Assembly (NCBI RefSeq): GCF_900129385.1
Contig: NZ_FQVO01000009.1
Span: forward strand, 124,001-188,000
Source: Chryseobacterium takakiae
GTDB taxonomy: Bacteria > Bacteroidota > Bacteroidia > Flavobacteriales > Weeksellaceae
Direction of reading: 5' to 3'
Length of the DNA: 64,000 nt
How positions within the stretch are numbered: the first letter of the stretch is position 1; each line of letters begins with the position of its first letter. Under the pieces are notes generated by a model, which made no database searches, was not told the origin of the DNA, and was given only the letters and a program-made list of their open reading frames with translations. The translations under genes were made by a program, and so were the position numbers. Shown in pieces: positions 1 to 7,772 of the stretch.

Positions 1-1009
1 CGATCCTGAAACTGAAGAAATTCTTGTTCATACAGGACAACATTATGATGAAAATATGTCTGAAATTTTTTTTGAAGAGATGGATATTCCTAAGCCGCAA
101 TACAATTTAAATATCCAGAGCAAACTCCATGGAGAGATGACTGGCAAGATGATGGCTGAAATAGAGCAGGTAGCACTAAAAGAAAAACCGGATTGGATTT
201 TAGTATACGGAGATACAAATTCTACTATGGCAGGAGCTTTGGTCGCAGCAAAACTGCATATTAAATTAGCTCATGTAGAAGCAGGTTTACGATCTTTTAA
301 TAATAAAATGCCAGAGGAGATCAATAGAATTATTACCGATAGATTAAGCGATATCCTTTTTTGCCCAACAGACTATGCTATAGAAAATTTAAAAAAAGAA
401 GGATTTGAAAATTTTAAGGATAAAAAAATCGTAAGAACAGGTGACATCATGCTGGATGCCTCCATGTTCTATTCTAAAAAACAGATCAGCTTTAACAAAG
501 AAGTACCGAATGATTTTATCTTATGTACAGTTCACAGAGCTGAAAATACAGATAGTGCTGAAAAATTACGTACTATTTTTAAATCATTGAATAAAGTAGG
601 AAACAAAACCAAAGTTGTTTTGCCATTACACCCAAGAACAAAATCAAAATTAGAAAATATTACTTCAGATTATAAAGCAGAATATCCCAATATTGTTTTT
701 CTGGAACCACTCGGCTATTTGGAGATGATTTGGTGCCTTAATAACTGCAGATTTGTCATTACAGACAGCGGAGGTCTTCAGAAGGAAGCCTATTTCTTTA
801 AAAAGATGTGCCTTACTCTCCGCAATGAAACAGAATGGCGAGAGCTGGTTGATAATGGATATAATATTCTTTCAGAGATCAACGAAAATGATATTTTAAA
901 TAATGCATTTAAAATTTTTGATCATAGAGAAACATTTGATAAAGAATTATATGGAGATGGAAAATCTGGAGATTTTATTCTTCAGCAACTAAAAAAAACA
1001 GTAAGATGA
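1..1009 (+). CDS. wecB: UDP-N-acetylglucosamine 2-epimerase, non-hydrolysing (5' partial)
   Basis: Interconverts UDP-GlcNAc and UDP-ManNAc for surface glycan synthesis in the cytoplasm. The reading frame is open to the left edge: the residues before the first internal ATG (base 56) still match the family (HTGQHYD), so the real start lies upstream of the window. Visible family motifs include YGDTNST, HVEAGLRS, a PEEINR stretch, CTVHRAEN and the C-terminal TDSGGLQKEA loop that binds the UDP moiety. The end overlaps the next gene by 4 bases (ATGA), so it is the upstream part of the same operon. A hydrolysing or other NDP-sugar epimerase is possible but less likely. Confidence 0.88.
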   Translation, partial: DPETEEILVHTGQHYDENMSEIFFEEMDIPKPQYNLNIQSKLHGEMTGKMMAEIEQVALKEKPDWILVYGDTNSTMAGALVAAKLHIKLAHVEAGLRSFNNKMPEEINRIITDRLSDILFCPTDYAIENLKKEGFENFKDKKIVRTGDIMLDASMFYSKKQISFNKEVPNDFILCTVHRAENTDSAEKLRTIFKSLNKVGNKTKVVLPLHPRTKSKLENITSDYKAEYPNIVFLEPLGYLEMIWCLNNCRFVITDSGGLQKEAYFFKKMCLTLRNETEWRELVDNGYNILSEINENDILNNAFKIFDHRETFDKELYGDGKSGDFILQQLKKTVR

Positions 1010-2205
1010 GATTTGTACACGTTGAAGATTTCGTACATCCTAATGCAGGATACCAGATAAATTTACTTACCAGGCTGCAGGCTTTACAAGGCCATGAGGT
1101 GATTATTGTTGCCGGAGAACTAGATAAAATTCCTACATTTCTGACCTCTTTTTTTGGAAAAGATAATATAATAGAAAAAGATAAAAGATTTGAAGAAGCG
1201 ACAGGGGTGAAGATTATAAGGCATCCATTATATGCTTATTACAGTGGCAGGGCCATTTTTAAACCGGGCTTGCATAAACTCATAAAATCTTTAAATCCGG
1301 ATGTCCTTTTTATTCATAATGAAGATACTGTGACCGGTATAAAACTGCTTTGGGATTATAAAAAAATGAATGTACCCTATGTTTTAGACTGCCACATGCT
1401 GGAAATGGCCTCTGAAAATAAATTCAGAGAATATTTCAGATCTTTTTACAGAAAGTTTGTTACACCGGTTATTTTAAAAAATAATATACCGCTTATAAGA
1501 GTCGTGGATACAGATTTTGTAGAAAAGCATTATCATATACCTCTTTCGAAAACAGAATTGTTGTCTTTTGGAACAGATACAGAATTCTACAAACCGGATC
1601 CGGTAGCAAAAAAACAATTCCGAAAAGAATTAGGAATTGATGATACAGATTTTGTTGTAATTTATGCCGGAAAAATGGATCCTGCCAAAGGAGGAAAATT
1701 TCTTGCAGAATCCTTAAGAAAAAAGATTAAATTACAAAATAAAAATATTAGATTTATCATTGTCGGAAATACCCCCAAAGATGAATATGGTGAGGAAGTG
1801 AACCAAATATTTTCCCAATCTGAAAATAATATTATAAGATACCCCACCCAGACCTATTTTGATCTGGCTAAATTTTATCAGACAGCAGATGTTGCTATAT
1901 TTCCAAGACAATGCAGTATGAGCTATTATGAAGTACAGGCTTGTGAACTTCCTGTTGTTCTTGAGGAAAACGAAATTAATGTTTCAAGAGCAGAAAATAA
2001 AAAAGGATTAATCTTCTCAGAAAACTCTGTAGAGGAGTTCAGAGGTGCTATTGAAAAATTTGGAAATATGCCCTCGGAAGAATTTGATGTTTACAAAAGA
2101 AATGCAAGAAAGAATATAGTGGATCATTATAACTTTGTCCCTATTGCACAACAGTTTACAGAGGTAATGATAAAAGAATATAAAAGATATAATTTAAAAA
2201 AATAA
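1006..2205 (+). CDS. GT4-type glycosyltransferase
   Basis: A 399-residue GT-B-fold glycosyltransferase of family 4 type, expected to add one sugar to the lipid-linked glycan at the cytoplasmic face of the membrane. The N-terminal half starts like a Rossmann domain (FVHPNAGYQ, then GHEVIIVAG). The C-terminal half shows VVIYAGKMDPAKGG and the donor-site region around PRQCSMSYYEVQACELPVV, where the usual E-x7-E motif is degenerate. It overlaps the epimerase gene by 4 bases and lies 3 bases before the next gene. Donor and acceptor cannot be read from sequence. Confidence 0.8.
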   Translation: MRFVHVEDFVHPNAGYQINLLTRLQALQGHEVIIVAGELDKIPTFLTSFFGKDNIIEKDKRFEEATGVKIIRHPLYAYYSGRAIFKPGLHKLIKSLNPDVLFIHNEDTVTGIKLLWDYKKMNVPYVLDCHMLEMASENKFREYFRSFYRKFVTPVILKNNIPLIRVVDTDFVEKHYHIPLSKTELLSFGTDTEFYKPDPVAKKQFRKELGIDDTDFVVIYAGKMDPAKGGKFLAESLRKKIKLQNKNIRFIIVGNTPKDEYGEEVNQIFSQSENNIIRYPTQTYFDLAKFYQTADVAIFPRQCSMSYYEVQACELPVVLEENEINVSRAENKKGLIFSENSVEEFRGAIEKFGNMPSEEFDVYKRNARKNIVDHYNFVPIAQQFTEVMIKEYKRYNLKK

Positions 2206-2208
2206 ACC

Positions 2209-2901
2209 ATGAGCCTGATTACAAGAGTAAAAACCACAGTTAAAGCCATCACTGGCAAAATTACATACCTGAAAAGAAATATAAAAATTCCTCATGTTTG
2301 GTATGGTAATGATTATGGCGGTTTTTATGTTTGTCCGGAAAAAATTAATAAACAATCCGTAATATATTCTTTCGGAGTAGGTGAAGACATTTCTTTTGAT
2401 GAATCTCTGATAAAAGAGTTTGGATGTCATGTTTTCGCATTTGATCCTACTCCAAAATCCATAAAATGGGTGAAGGAATATAATACTCCCCAGGAATTTA
2501 CTTTCTATCCTTATGGCATAGATGATAAAACGGGAATTGTAGAGTTCTTACTGCCTAAAAATGACAGCCATGTTTCCGGCAGTGTCATTCATCAGGAGAA
2601 TGTTGATGATAATAAAAAGGTGAAAGCACCCATGAAATGCCTTACAGATATCGTCCGGGAACTGGGACATTCTCATATTGATATCCTGAAAATTGATATA
2701 GAAGGTTCAGAATATAAAATTTTAGACAGTATATTGTCTGCTCCCGTACAGATAGACCAAATTTTAATCGAAATTCATGAAAGATTTTTTTCTGATGGCA
2801 AAGAAAAAACAAAAATACTGCTTGATACTTTAGATAAGAAAGGATACAAGTTATTTGGGATTTCAGATGGAATGGAAGAATTATCATTTATAAAGATTTA
2901 A
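2209..2901 (+). CDS. FkbM family methyltransferase
   Basis: A 230-residue SAM-dependent methyltransferase, probably O-methylating a sugar of the glycan. It shows the FkbM hallmarks: a glycine-containing SAM loop (SFGVGEDISFD), the acidic end of the next strand (VFAFDPTP), and the central DILKIDIEGSEYKIL motif. The N-terminal 40 residues are basic and precede the SAM fold. The gene starts 3 bases after the glycosyltransferase gene with a plain ATG, inside the same operon. The exact substrate is unknown; nucleotide-sugar or glycan methylation is inferred from the neighbours. Confidence 0.82.
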   Translation: MSLITRVKTTVKAITGKITYLKRNIKIPHVWYGNDYGGFYVCPEKINKQSVIYSFGVGEDISFDESLIKEFGCHVFAFDPTPKSIKWVKEYNTPQEFTFYPYGIDDKTGIVEFLLPKNDSHVSGSVIHQENVDDNKKVKAPMKCLTDIVRELGHSHIDILKIDIEGSEYKILDSILSAPVQIDQILIEIHERFFSDGKEKTKILLDTLDKKGYKLFGISDGMEELSFIKI

Positions 2902-2961
2902 CTAAATTATTCTTGCATATATAAAGCTAAAAATAAATAAGTTGCAGATGACAATGTGATT

Positions 2962-4179
2962 ATGAAGGTATTACAAATAAGCAGTGAAGTAAATATTGGA
3001 TCTGTCGGCAGAATTGCAGAGCAAATTGGTGAAAATATTTTAAACGAAGGATGGGAAAGTTATATTGCATTCGGCAGAGAACATTTGCCAAGTAAATCTT
3101 CAATCTTCAAAATAGGCAATACATTTGATTTTATTTATCACGTGCTTTTAACCAGGCTCACAGATAGACATGGGTTTGGTTCTGAAAATGCAACGAAAAA
3201 ACTCATTAATACAATAAAAGACATAAATCCGGATATCATTCACCTTCAGCATTTACACGGTTATTTTGTCAATATAGACCTCTTATTTAATTTTTTAAGA
3301 ACAACAAAAGCCAAAATTGTCTGGACGTTTCACGATTGTTGGTCATTTACAGGGCACTGTGCATATTACGAACTGGTAAATTGTGATAAATGGAAAACAC
3401 AATGTTATGAATGTCCTCAGTTAAAGGAATATCCCAAATCAATATTTACAGATAATTCCAAAAAAAATTATACTCATAAACGAGAGCTGTTTACTTCAGT
3501 AGATCAAATGACAATTGTTCCCGTTTCCAATTGGCTTGAAGGAGAAGTAAGAAAATCTTTCCTGAAAAAATATAATATCAAGACAATCCATAACGGTATT
3601 GATGTTAACCAGTTTGCTTACAAGGAGAATAATATTAAGCAAAAGTTCAATATTGACGAGAAATTTTTAATACTCGGCGTGGCAAGCCCATGGGACAAAA
3701 GAAAAGGGCTTACCTATTTTGTGGAAATTTCTGAAAAAATTTCTGATGACTGCAAAATAGTATTGGTAGGTCTCAGTAAAAACCAGATAAAAAATTTACC
3801 TGATAAAATTATTGGTTTAGAAAGAACTAAAAATGTTAATGAACTTGCGGAACTGTATTCGGCTGCGGATGTTTTTGTAAATCCTACACTGGAAGACACC
3901 TTTCCCACTACTAATCTGGAAGCGCAATCCTGCGGAACTCCGGTGATTACTTTTAAAACGGGAGGATCACCTGAAGCAATTGACTCTTCAACAGGCATTG
4001 TTGTTGAAAAAGGAAATACAGAGGAATTGGTAAATGCAATTGAGGAAGTTAAAAGAAATACAAAATTGTTTTATTCCGGGCACTGCAGGAACAGGGTTTT
4101 AAGATTATTTGATAAAAGAAATGCTTTTAAATATTATATAGATTTATACAAAGAATTACTACAAAATGAAGCATTATAA
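2962..4179 (+). CDS. GT4-type glycosyltransferase
   Basis: A 405-residue GT4 glycosyltransferase. I chose the ATG at 2962 over the in-frame GTG two codons upstream because homologues start at MKVLQIS. The N-terminal domain has VGRIAEQIG and the DIIHLQHLHGYF segment, followed by a WTFHDCWSFTGHC stretch typical of Bacteroidota family 4 enzymes. The C-terminal domain has FLILGVASPWDKRKG and the nucleotide-sugar site NPTLEDTFPTTNLEAQSCGTP, with the E-x7-E pattern. A cysteine cluster (about residues 131-155) is common in this subgroup. It belongs to the polysaccharide operon; linkage specificity is unknown. Confidence 0.83.
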   Translation: MKVLQISSEVNIGSVGRIAEQIGENILNEGWESYIAFGREHLPSKSSIFKIGNTFDFIYHVLLTRLTDRHGFGSENATKKLINTIKDINPDIIHLQHLHGYFVNIDLLFNFLRTTKAKIVWTFHDCWSFTGHCAYYELVNCDKWKTQCYECPQLKEYPKSIFTDNSKKNYTHKRELFTSVDQMTIVPVSNWLEGEVRKSFLKKYNIKTIHNGIDVNQFAYKENNIKQKFNIDEKFLILGVASPWDKRKGLTYFVEISEKISDDCKIVLVGLSKNQIKNLPDKIIGLERTKNVNELAELYSAADVFVNPTLEDTFPTTNLEAQSCGTPVITFKTGGSPEAIDSSTGIVVEKGNTEELVNAIEEVKRNTKLFYSGHCRNRVLRLFDKRNAFKYYIDLYKELLQNEAL

Positions 4180-4280
4180 AATAATAAAATACATTGGGTT
4201 TGTTAATTTCTTTTCAGTTGTCAGTTTATTTATACCTGTCAACAGAGAAATTCTTATTTTTGCCTTTTAATCACAATATT

Positions 4281-5234
4281 ATGAGATTAGCCACAATTTT
4301 GGTATGTATATTTTCTTTGTCCTGTTTTAAAAGTAGTGACTTGAAATTTGATGATAAATTCATTGAAGGACAGGTTGCAGGAAAACCGGCCCAATTAAAT
4401 CAGAAACTTTATGTAGCATTGGTGAATCCTGGTAGTGTGTTCAACTCTTTTATACAAAAAAACAATATAGGAGTAGTAAAAGTCCTGGATGAAGGAATGA
4501 TTATCGGGAATGGTTACAATGTAGATTATACAAAGCTAAGCAAGAATATAGAGAGATTATATCCAAGCCCTCAGGATACAGGTATGTGTTTTATGGATAT
4601 TGAAGATCCATATCTTTCGTCCCTACACAATGCAGGAATAAATTCTAAAGAATTTAAAGAGGTCTTAGATATGTATATTGATGCCATAAAATTTGGAAAG
4701 AAGATGCGTCCAAATGTAAAATGGGGGCATTATGGAGTTCCTTTTACAAGATGGGATGATAAAGATTTTCTGGTAAAAAATGATAAAATTGAAGAAATAT
4801 ATAAAACAGTAGACGTATTATTTCCATCACTTTATTTATTTAAGGATGATAAAGAAGTTCCGTTTTCAAAAAATTATGAATATTTATATGATAATTTGTC
4901 ATTATCCTTAAAAATTGGAAAAAAATACAACAAGCCTGTAATACCCTTTGTTCTTCATAGATTCCATTCAGACAATCCAAGACTACAATGGGCTGAGATG
5001 GATGATAAATTCTGGAAAAGATATATCCAGTCGGTATTATCAATTAATTATAACGGAAAATATGCACAAGGCATTGTTTGGTGGGGTGCAGATACCTATT
5101 TTTACAATAGACCAGAAGGAAAAAATATCAGGAAAAACTTTGTCGGAACTCAAGCTGAATTTATGAGCTATAACGATCCTTTGCTTATAAAGAAAGCTAA
5201 TATAGTTCTCAATGTCATAACAAGCAAGAAATAA
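4281..5234 (+). CDS. Hyaluronidase-like (GH56-like) lipoprotein, putative glycoside hydrolase
   Basis: A 317-residue protein that I read as a TIM-barrel enzyme resembling glycoside hydrolase family 56. The ATG at 4281 gives a short lipoprotein signal with an SLSC lipobox at residues 12-15; an in-frame TTG at 4194 would add 29 residues but hides that signal. Resemblance to hyaluronidases: the catalytic-type DxE motif (MDIEDP, D106/E108), FGKKMRPNVKWGHYG, VLFPSLYLF, PVIPFVLHRFH and GIVWWGADTYF, all in GH56 order. It is probably periplasmic or surface-exposed. Its place between a glycosyltransferase gene and an amidotransferase gene suggests it acts on the operon's own glycan. Family assignment is by eye and moderate. 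Confidence 0.6.
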   Translation: MRLATILVCIFSLSCFKSSDLKFDDKFIEGQVAGKPAQLNQKLYVALVNPGSVFNSFIQKNNIGVVKVLDEGMIIGNGYNVDYTKLSKNIERLYPSPQDTGMCFMDIEDPYLSSLHNAGINSKEFKEVLDMYIDAIKFGKKMRPNVKWGHYGVPFTRWDDKDFLVKNDKIEEIYKTVDVLFPSLYLFKDDKEVPFSKNYEYLYDNLSLSLKIGKKYNKPVIPFVLHRFHSDNPRLQWAEMDDKFWKRYIQSVLSINYNGKYAQGIVWWGADTYFYNRPEGKNIRKNFVGTQAEFMSYNDPLLIKKANIVLNVITSKK

Positions 5235-6379
5235 TGATCAATAACAGGCCCTATCAGATCTGTACCAAAACCATAATGGATACTACAGACCCTCATATAA
5301 TATTCAATGAAAAAGGAGAAAGTGATTACTATACCAATTTCAAAGAAAACATAGAACCCAACTGGCATACAGATGAAAGAGGGTATGACGAACTAATGAA
5401 AATTGCCGATAAAATCAAAAAAACTTCAAAAAATAAAGATTTTGATTGTATTATCGGACTAAGTGGAGGATTAGACAGCTCGTATGCTGCTTACGTCGCA
5501 AAAGAAATCATGGGAATAAGACCTCTTATTTTCCATGTTGATGCAGGATGGAACACAGATAAAGCAGTGGGAAATATCGAAAAGCTTATCAATGGATTGG
5601 GGCTGGACTTATTTACGGAAGTTATCAACTGGGAAGAAATGAAAGATCTTCAGCTTGCATTTTTGAAATCACAGATTTCGGATCAGGATTTACCCCAGGA
5701 TTATGCTTTTTTCTCCGCACTTTACAAGTTTGCGAAAAAACATAAGATAAACTACGTTCTCACGGGAGGAAATTTCTCAACCGAATGCTGCAGGGAACCC
5801 GAAGAATGGGGAGGATTTCCGGGGATTGATACTACATTGGTAAAAGATATTCATTCCAAATTCGGTAAAAGACCGCTGAAAACTTTTCCGCTGGTTGATA
5901 TTCTTTCCTATAAAATATACTACAAATATGTATACGGGATGGAAGTTTTTAAACCATTGAACCTCGTTCCATATATCAAAAAAGATGCAGAAAATCTTTT
6001 AACGGAAAAATTCGGATGGGAGCCTTTTCAGCACAAACACCACGAATCCAGATTTACCCGTTTTTATGAAGATTACTGGCTGCCGAGAAAATTTGGATAC
6101 CAAAAAAGAAAAGCACACTTTTCTTCCCTTATCCTTACCGGACAAATGACAAGAGAAGAAGCTTTAGACAGAGTTTCCAGACCGGAATTGCCGGAAGAAT
6201 TCCTACAAAGAGAATTTGAATATGTTGCCAATAAACTGGATCTCACGAAAGAAGAACTTCAGCAGATCTTTGAAGGAGAAAATAAATCATACAAAGATTA
6301 TAAAAATAAAATGGGAATCATAAAACTCGGTGCCCAGGCCATGCAAAAACTGGGGTTAGAAAAAAGATTATTCAGATGA
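5234..6379 (+). CDS. N-acetyl sugar amidotransferase (WbpG/PseA-like)
   Basis: A 381-residue ATP-pyrophosphatase-type amidotransferase. Known relatives (WbpG, PseA, LegS-type) adenylate the acetamido group of a nucleotide sugar and use ammonia to make an acetamidino group. The PP-loop SGGLDSS is at residues 77-83. The N-terminus (ICTKTIMDTTDP, then FNEKGESDYY) matches the family but keeps only one cysteine of the zinc-binding pairs seen in many relatives. The start ATG overlaps the preceding stop by a base, and the gene overlaps the HisH-like gene by 4 bases. With the two following genes it should form the synthetase, glutaminase and channel complex. Confidence 0.85.
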   Translation: MINNRPYQICTKTIMDTTDPHIIFNEKGESDYYTNFKENIEPNWHTDERGYDELMKIADKIKKTSKNKDFDCIIGLSGGLDSSYAAYVAKEIMGIRPLIFHVDAGWNTDKAVGNIEKLINGLGLDLFTEVINWEEMKDLQLAFLKSQISDQDLPQDYAFFSALYKFAKKHKINYVLTGGNFSTECCREPEEWGGFPGIDTTLVKDIHSKFGKRPLKTFPLVDILSYKIYYKYVYGMEVFKPLNLVPYIKKDAENLLTEKFGWEPFQHKHHESRFTRFYEDYWLPRKFGYQKRKAHFSSLILTGQMTREEALDRVSRPELPEEFLQREFEYVANKLDLTKEELQQIFEGENKSYKDYKNKMGIIKLGAQAMQKLGLEKRLFR

Positions 6380-6990
6380 TAACGATTATTGATTACGGGG
6401 TGGGAAATATCAATGCATTTGTAAATGTTTACAAAAGAGTAGATGTTCCCGTAAAAATTGCAAAAACGAAGGAAGATCTCGAAGATGCACAAAAACTAAT
6501 CCTTCCCGGGGTGGGGCATTTTGATCATGCGATGACACAACTTAATAATTCCGGTATGCGGGATACACTTGATGAGCTGGTACTTGGTAAAGAAATACCG
6601 GTGATCGGAATATGTGTAGGAATGCAAATGATGGCGAACAGCAGTGATGAAGGAAAATTAGAAGGATTGAAATGGATTGATGCCACTGTTAAAAAATTTG
6701 ATGAAACAAAAATTAATCAGATAACGCGGCTGCCTCATATGGGATGGAATGATGTAAAACCCGTGAAAGATATGGAATTGTTTAAAGGATTGGAAAAAGA
6801 CTCCATTTTTTATTTTCTTCATACTTATTATTTTCATTGCCACAACAGTGAAGATATCATGGCTGTTACACAATATGGTGACGAATTTGCTTCAGCGGCA
6901 CATCACGAAAATAAATATGGAATACAGTTTCATCCTGAAAAAAGTCACCACTATGGCGAAATTTTATTACATAATTTTGCAAAACTTTAA
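6376..6990 (+). CDS. HisH-like glutamine amidotransferase subunit
   Basis: A 204-residue class I glutamine amidotransferase of the HisH type. It releases ammonia from glutamine; the triad is visible as C80 (GICVGMQ), H186 and E188 (QFHPEKS). The oxyanion-strand motif PGVGHFDHAM is present. It overlaps the WbpG-like gene by 4 bases and is followed 15 bases later by a HisF-like gene. No other histidine-biosynthesis gene is nearby, so it most likely feeds ammonia to the sugar amidotransferase rather than to histidine synthesis, as HisH2 does in Pseudomonas O-antigen clusters. Confidence 0.85.
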   Translation: MITIIDYGVGNINAFVNVYKRVDVPVKIAKTKEDLEDAQKLILPGVGHFDHAMTQLNNSGMRDTLDELVLGKEIPVIGICVGMQMMANSSDEGKLEGLKWIDATVKKFDETKINQITRLPHMGWNDVKPVKDMELFKGLEKDSIFYFLHTYYFHCHNSEDIMAVTQYGDEFASAAHHENKYGIQFHPEKSHHYGEILLHNFAKL

Positions 6991-7005
6991 CCATTATCAG
7001 CACAA

Positions 7006-7770
7006 ATGTTAAGACCCAGAATTATACCCAGTCTTCTGATACAGGATAACGGACTTGTAAAGACCGTAAACTTCAAAAATCCGAAATATGTGGGAGATCC
7101 TATCAATGCGGTAAGAATATTTAATGAAAAAGAGGTAGACGAACTCGCGATCTTCGATATAGATGCTACCGTAAAAGGATTAGAACCTAATTATAGCCTT
7201 ATTGAAAGAATTGCCAATCAGTCCAGAATGCCACTCTGCTACGGAGGCGGTGTAAAAACTGTTGAACAAGCTCAAAGGATTTTTGGACTTGGAATTGAAA
7301 AAATAGCACTTTCATCAGCGGTTCTTCAAAATCCCCGCCTCATTACCGAAATTGCGGAAAGAGTAGGTTCTCAAAGCGTAATTGTAGTGCTGGATGTTAA
7401 GAAAAAGCTGTTTGGAGGATATGAGGTATACACCCACAACGGAAAAAAATCCACAGGAATCAATCCGTTTAAATTTGTGGAAGAAGCCCAGAAACTGGGT
7501 GCCGGAGAAATAATCATCAATTCTATAGATCAGGATGGTGTTATGAAAGGCTTTGATATTTCATTAATCGATAAAGTAAGAGAAAAAATATCACTTCCCC
7601 TTACCGTTTTAGGAGGGGCAGGCTCTTTAAATGATATTAAACAGGTAATAGACAAGCACGGAATTATTGGAGTTGCAGCAGGTAGTTTGTTTGTATTTAA
7701 AGGTGTTTACAAAGCCGTTTTAATAAACTACCCATCTTTCGAGGAAAAAGAAGGCCTAAGACAAAAATAA
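7006..7770 (+). CDS. HisF-like subunit of the sugar amidotransferase
   Basis: A 254-residue (beta/alpha)8 barrel of the HisF type. Phosphate-binding loops (CYGGGVKT, VLGGAGS) and the second catalytic-type aspartate (VVLDVKK) are present. The first catalytic aspartate of true HisF, in the RIIxCLD segment, is leucine here (RIIPSLLIQD, L11). This fits a protein that keeps the ammonia tunnel but not the histidine-pathway cyclase, acting with the HisH-like and WbpG-like proteins in acetamidino-sugar synthesis. It sits 15 bases after hisH-like and 2 bases before the asparagine synthase gene. Confidence 0.83.
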   Translation: MLRPRIIPSLLIQDNGLVKTVNFKNPKYVGDPINAVRIFNEKEVDELAIFDIDATVKGLEPNYSLIERIANQSRMPLCYGGGVKTVEQAQRIFGLGIEKIALSSAVLQNPRLITEIAERVGSQSVIVVLDVKKKLFGGYEVYTHNGKKSTGINPFKFVEEAQKLGAGEIIINSIDQDGVMKGFDISLIDKVREKISLPLTVLGGAGSLNDIKQVIDKHGIIGVAAGSLFVFKGVYKAVLINYPSFEEKEGLRQK

Positions 7771-7772
7771 AT

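Noticed and set aside
4194..4280. TTG-started N-terminal extension of the GH56-like protein
   Set aside because: It would bury the lipoprotein signal that begins at the ATG at 4281, and it overlaps another short reading frame.
6376..7770. Histidine biosynthesis hisH-hisF pair
   Set aside because: No other his gene is near, the pair is embedded in the sugar operon after a WbpG-like gene, and the HisF catalytic Asp is replaced by Leu.
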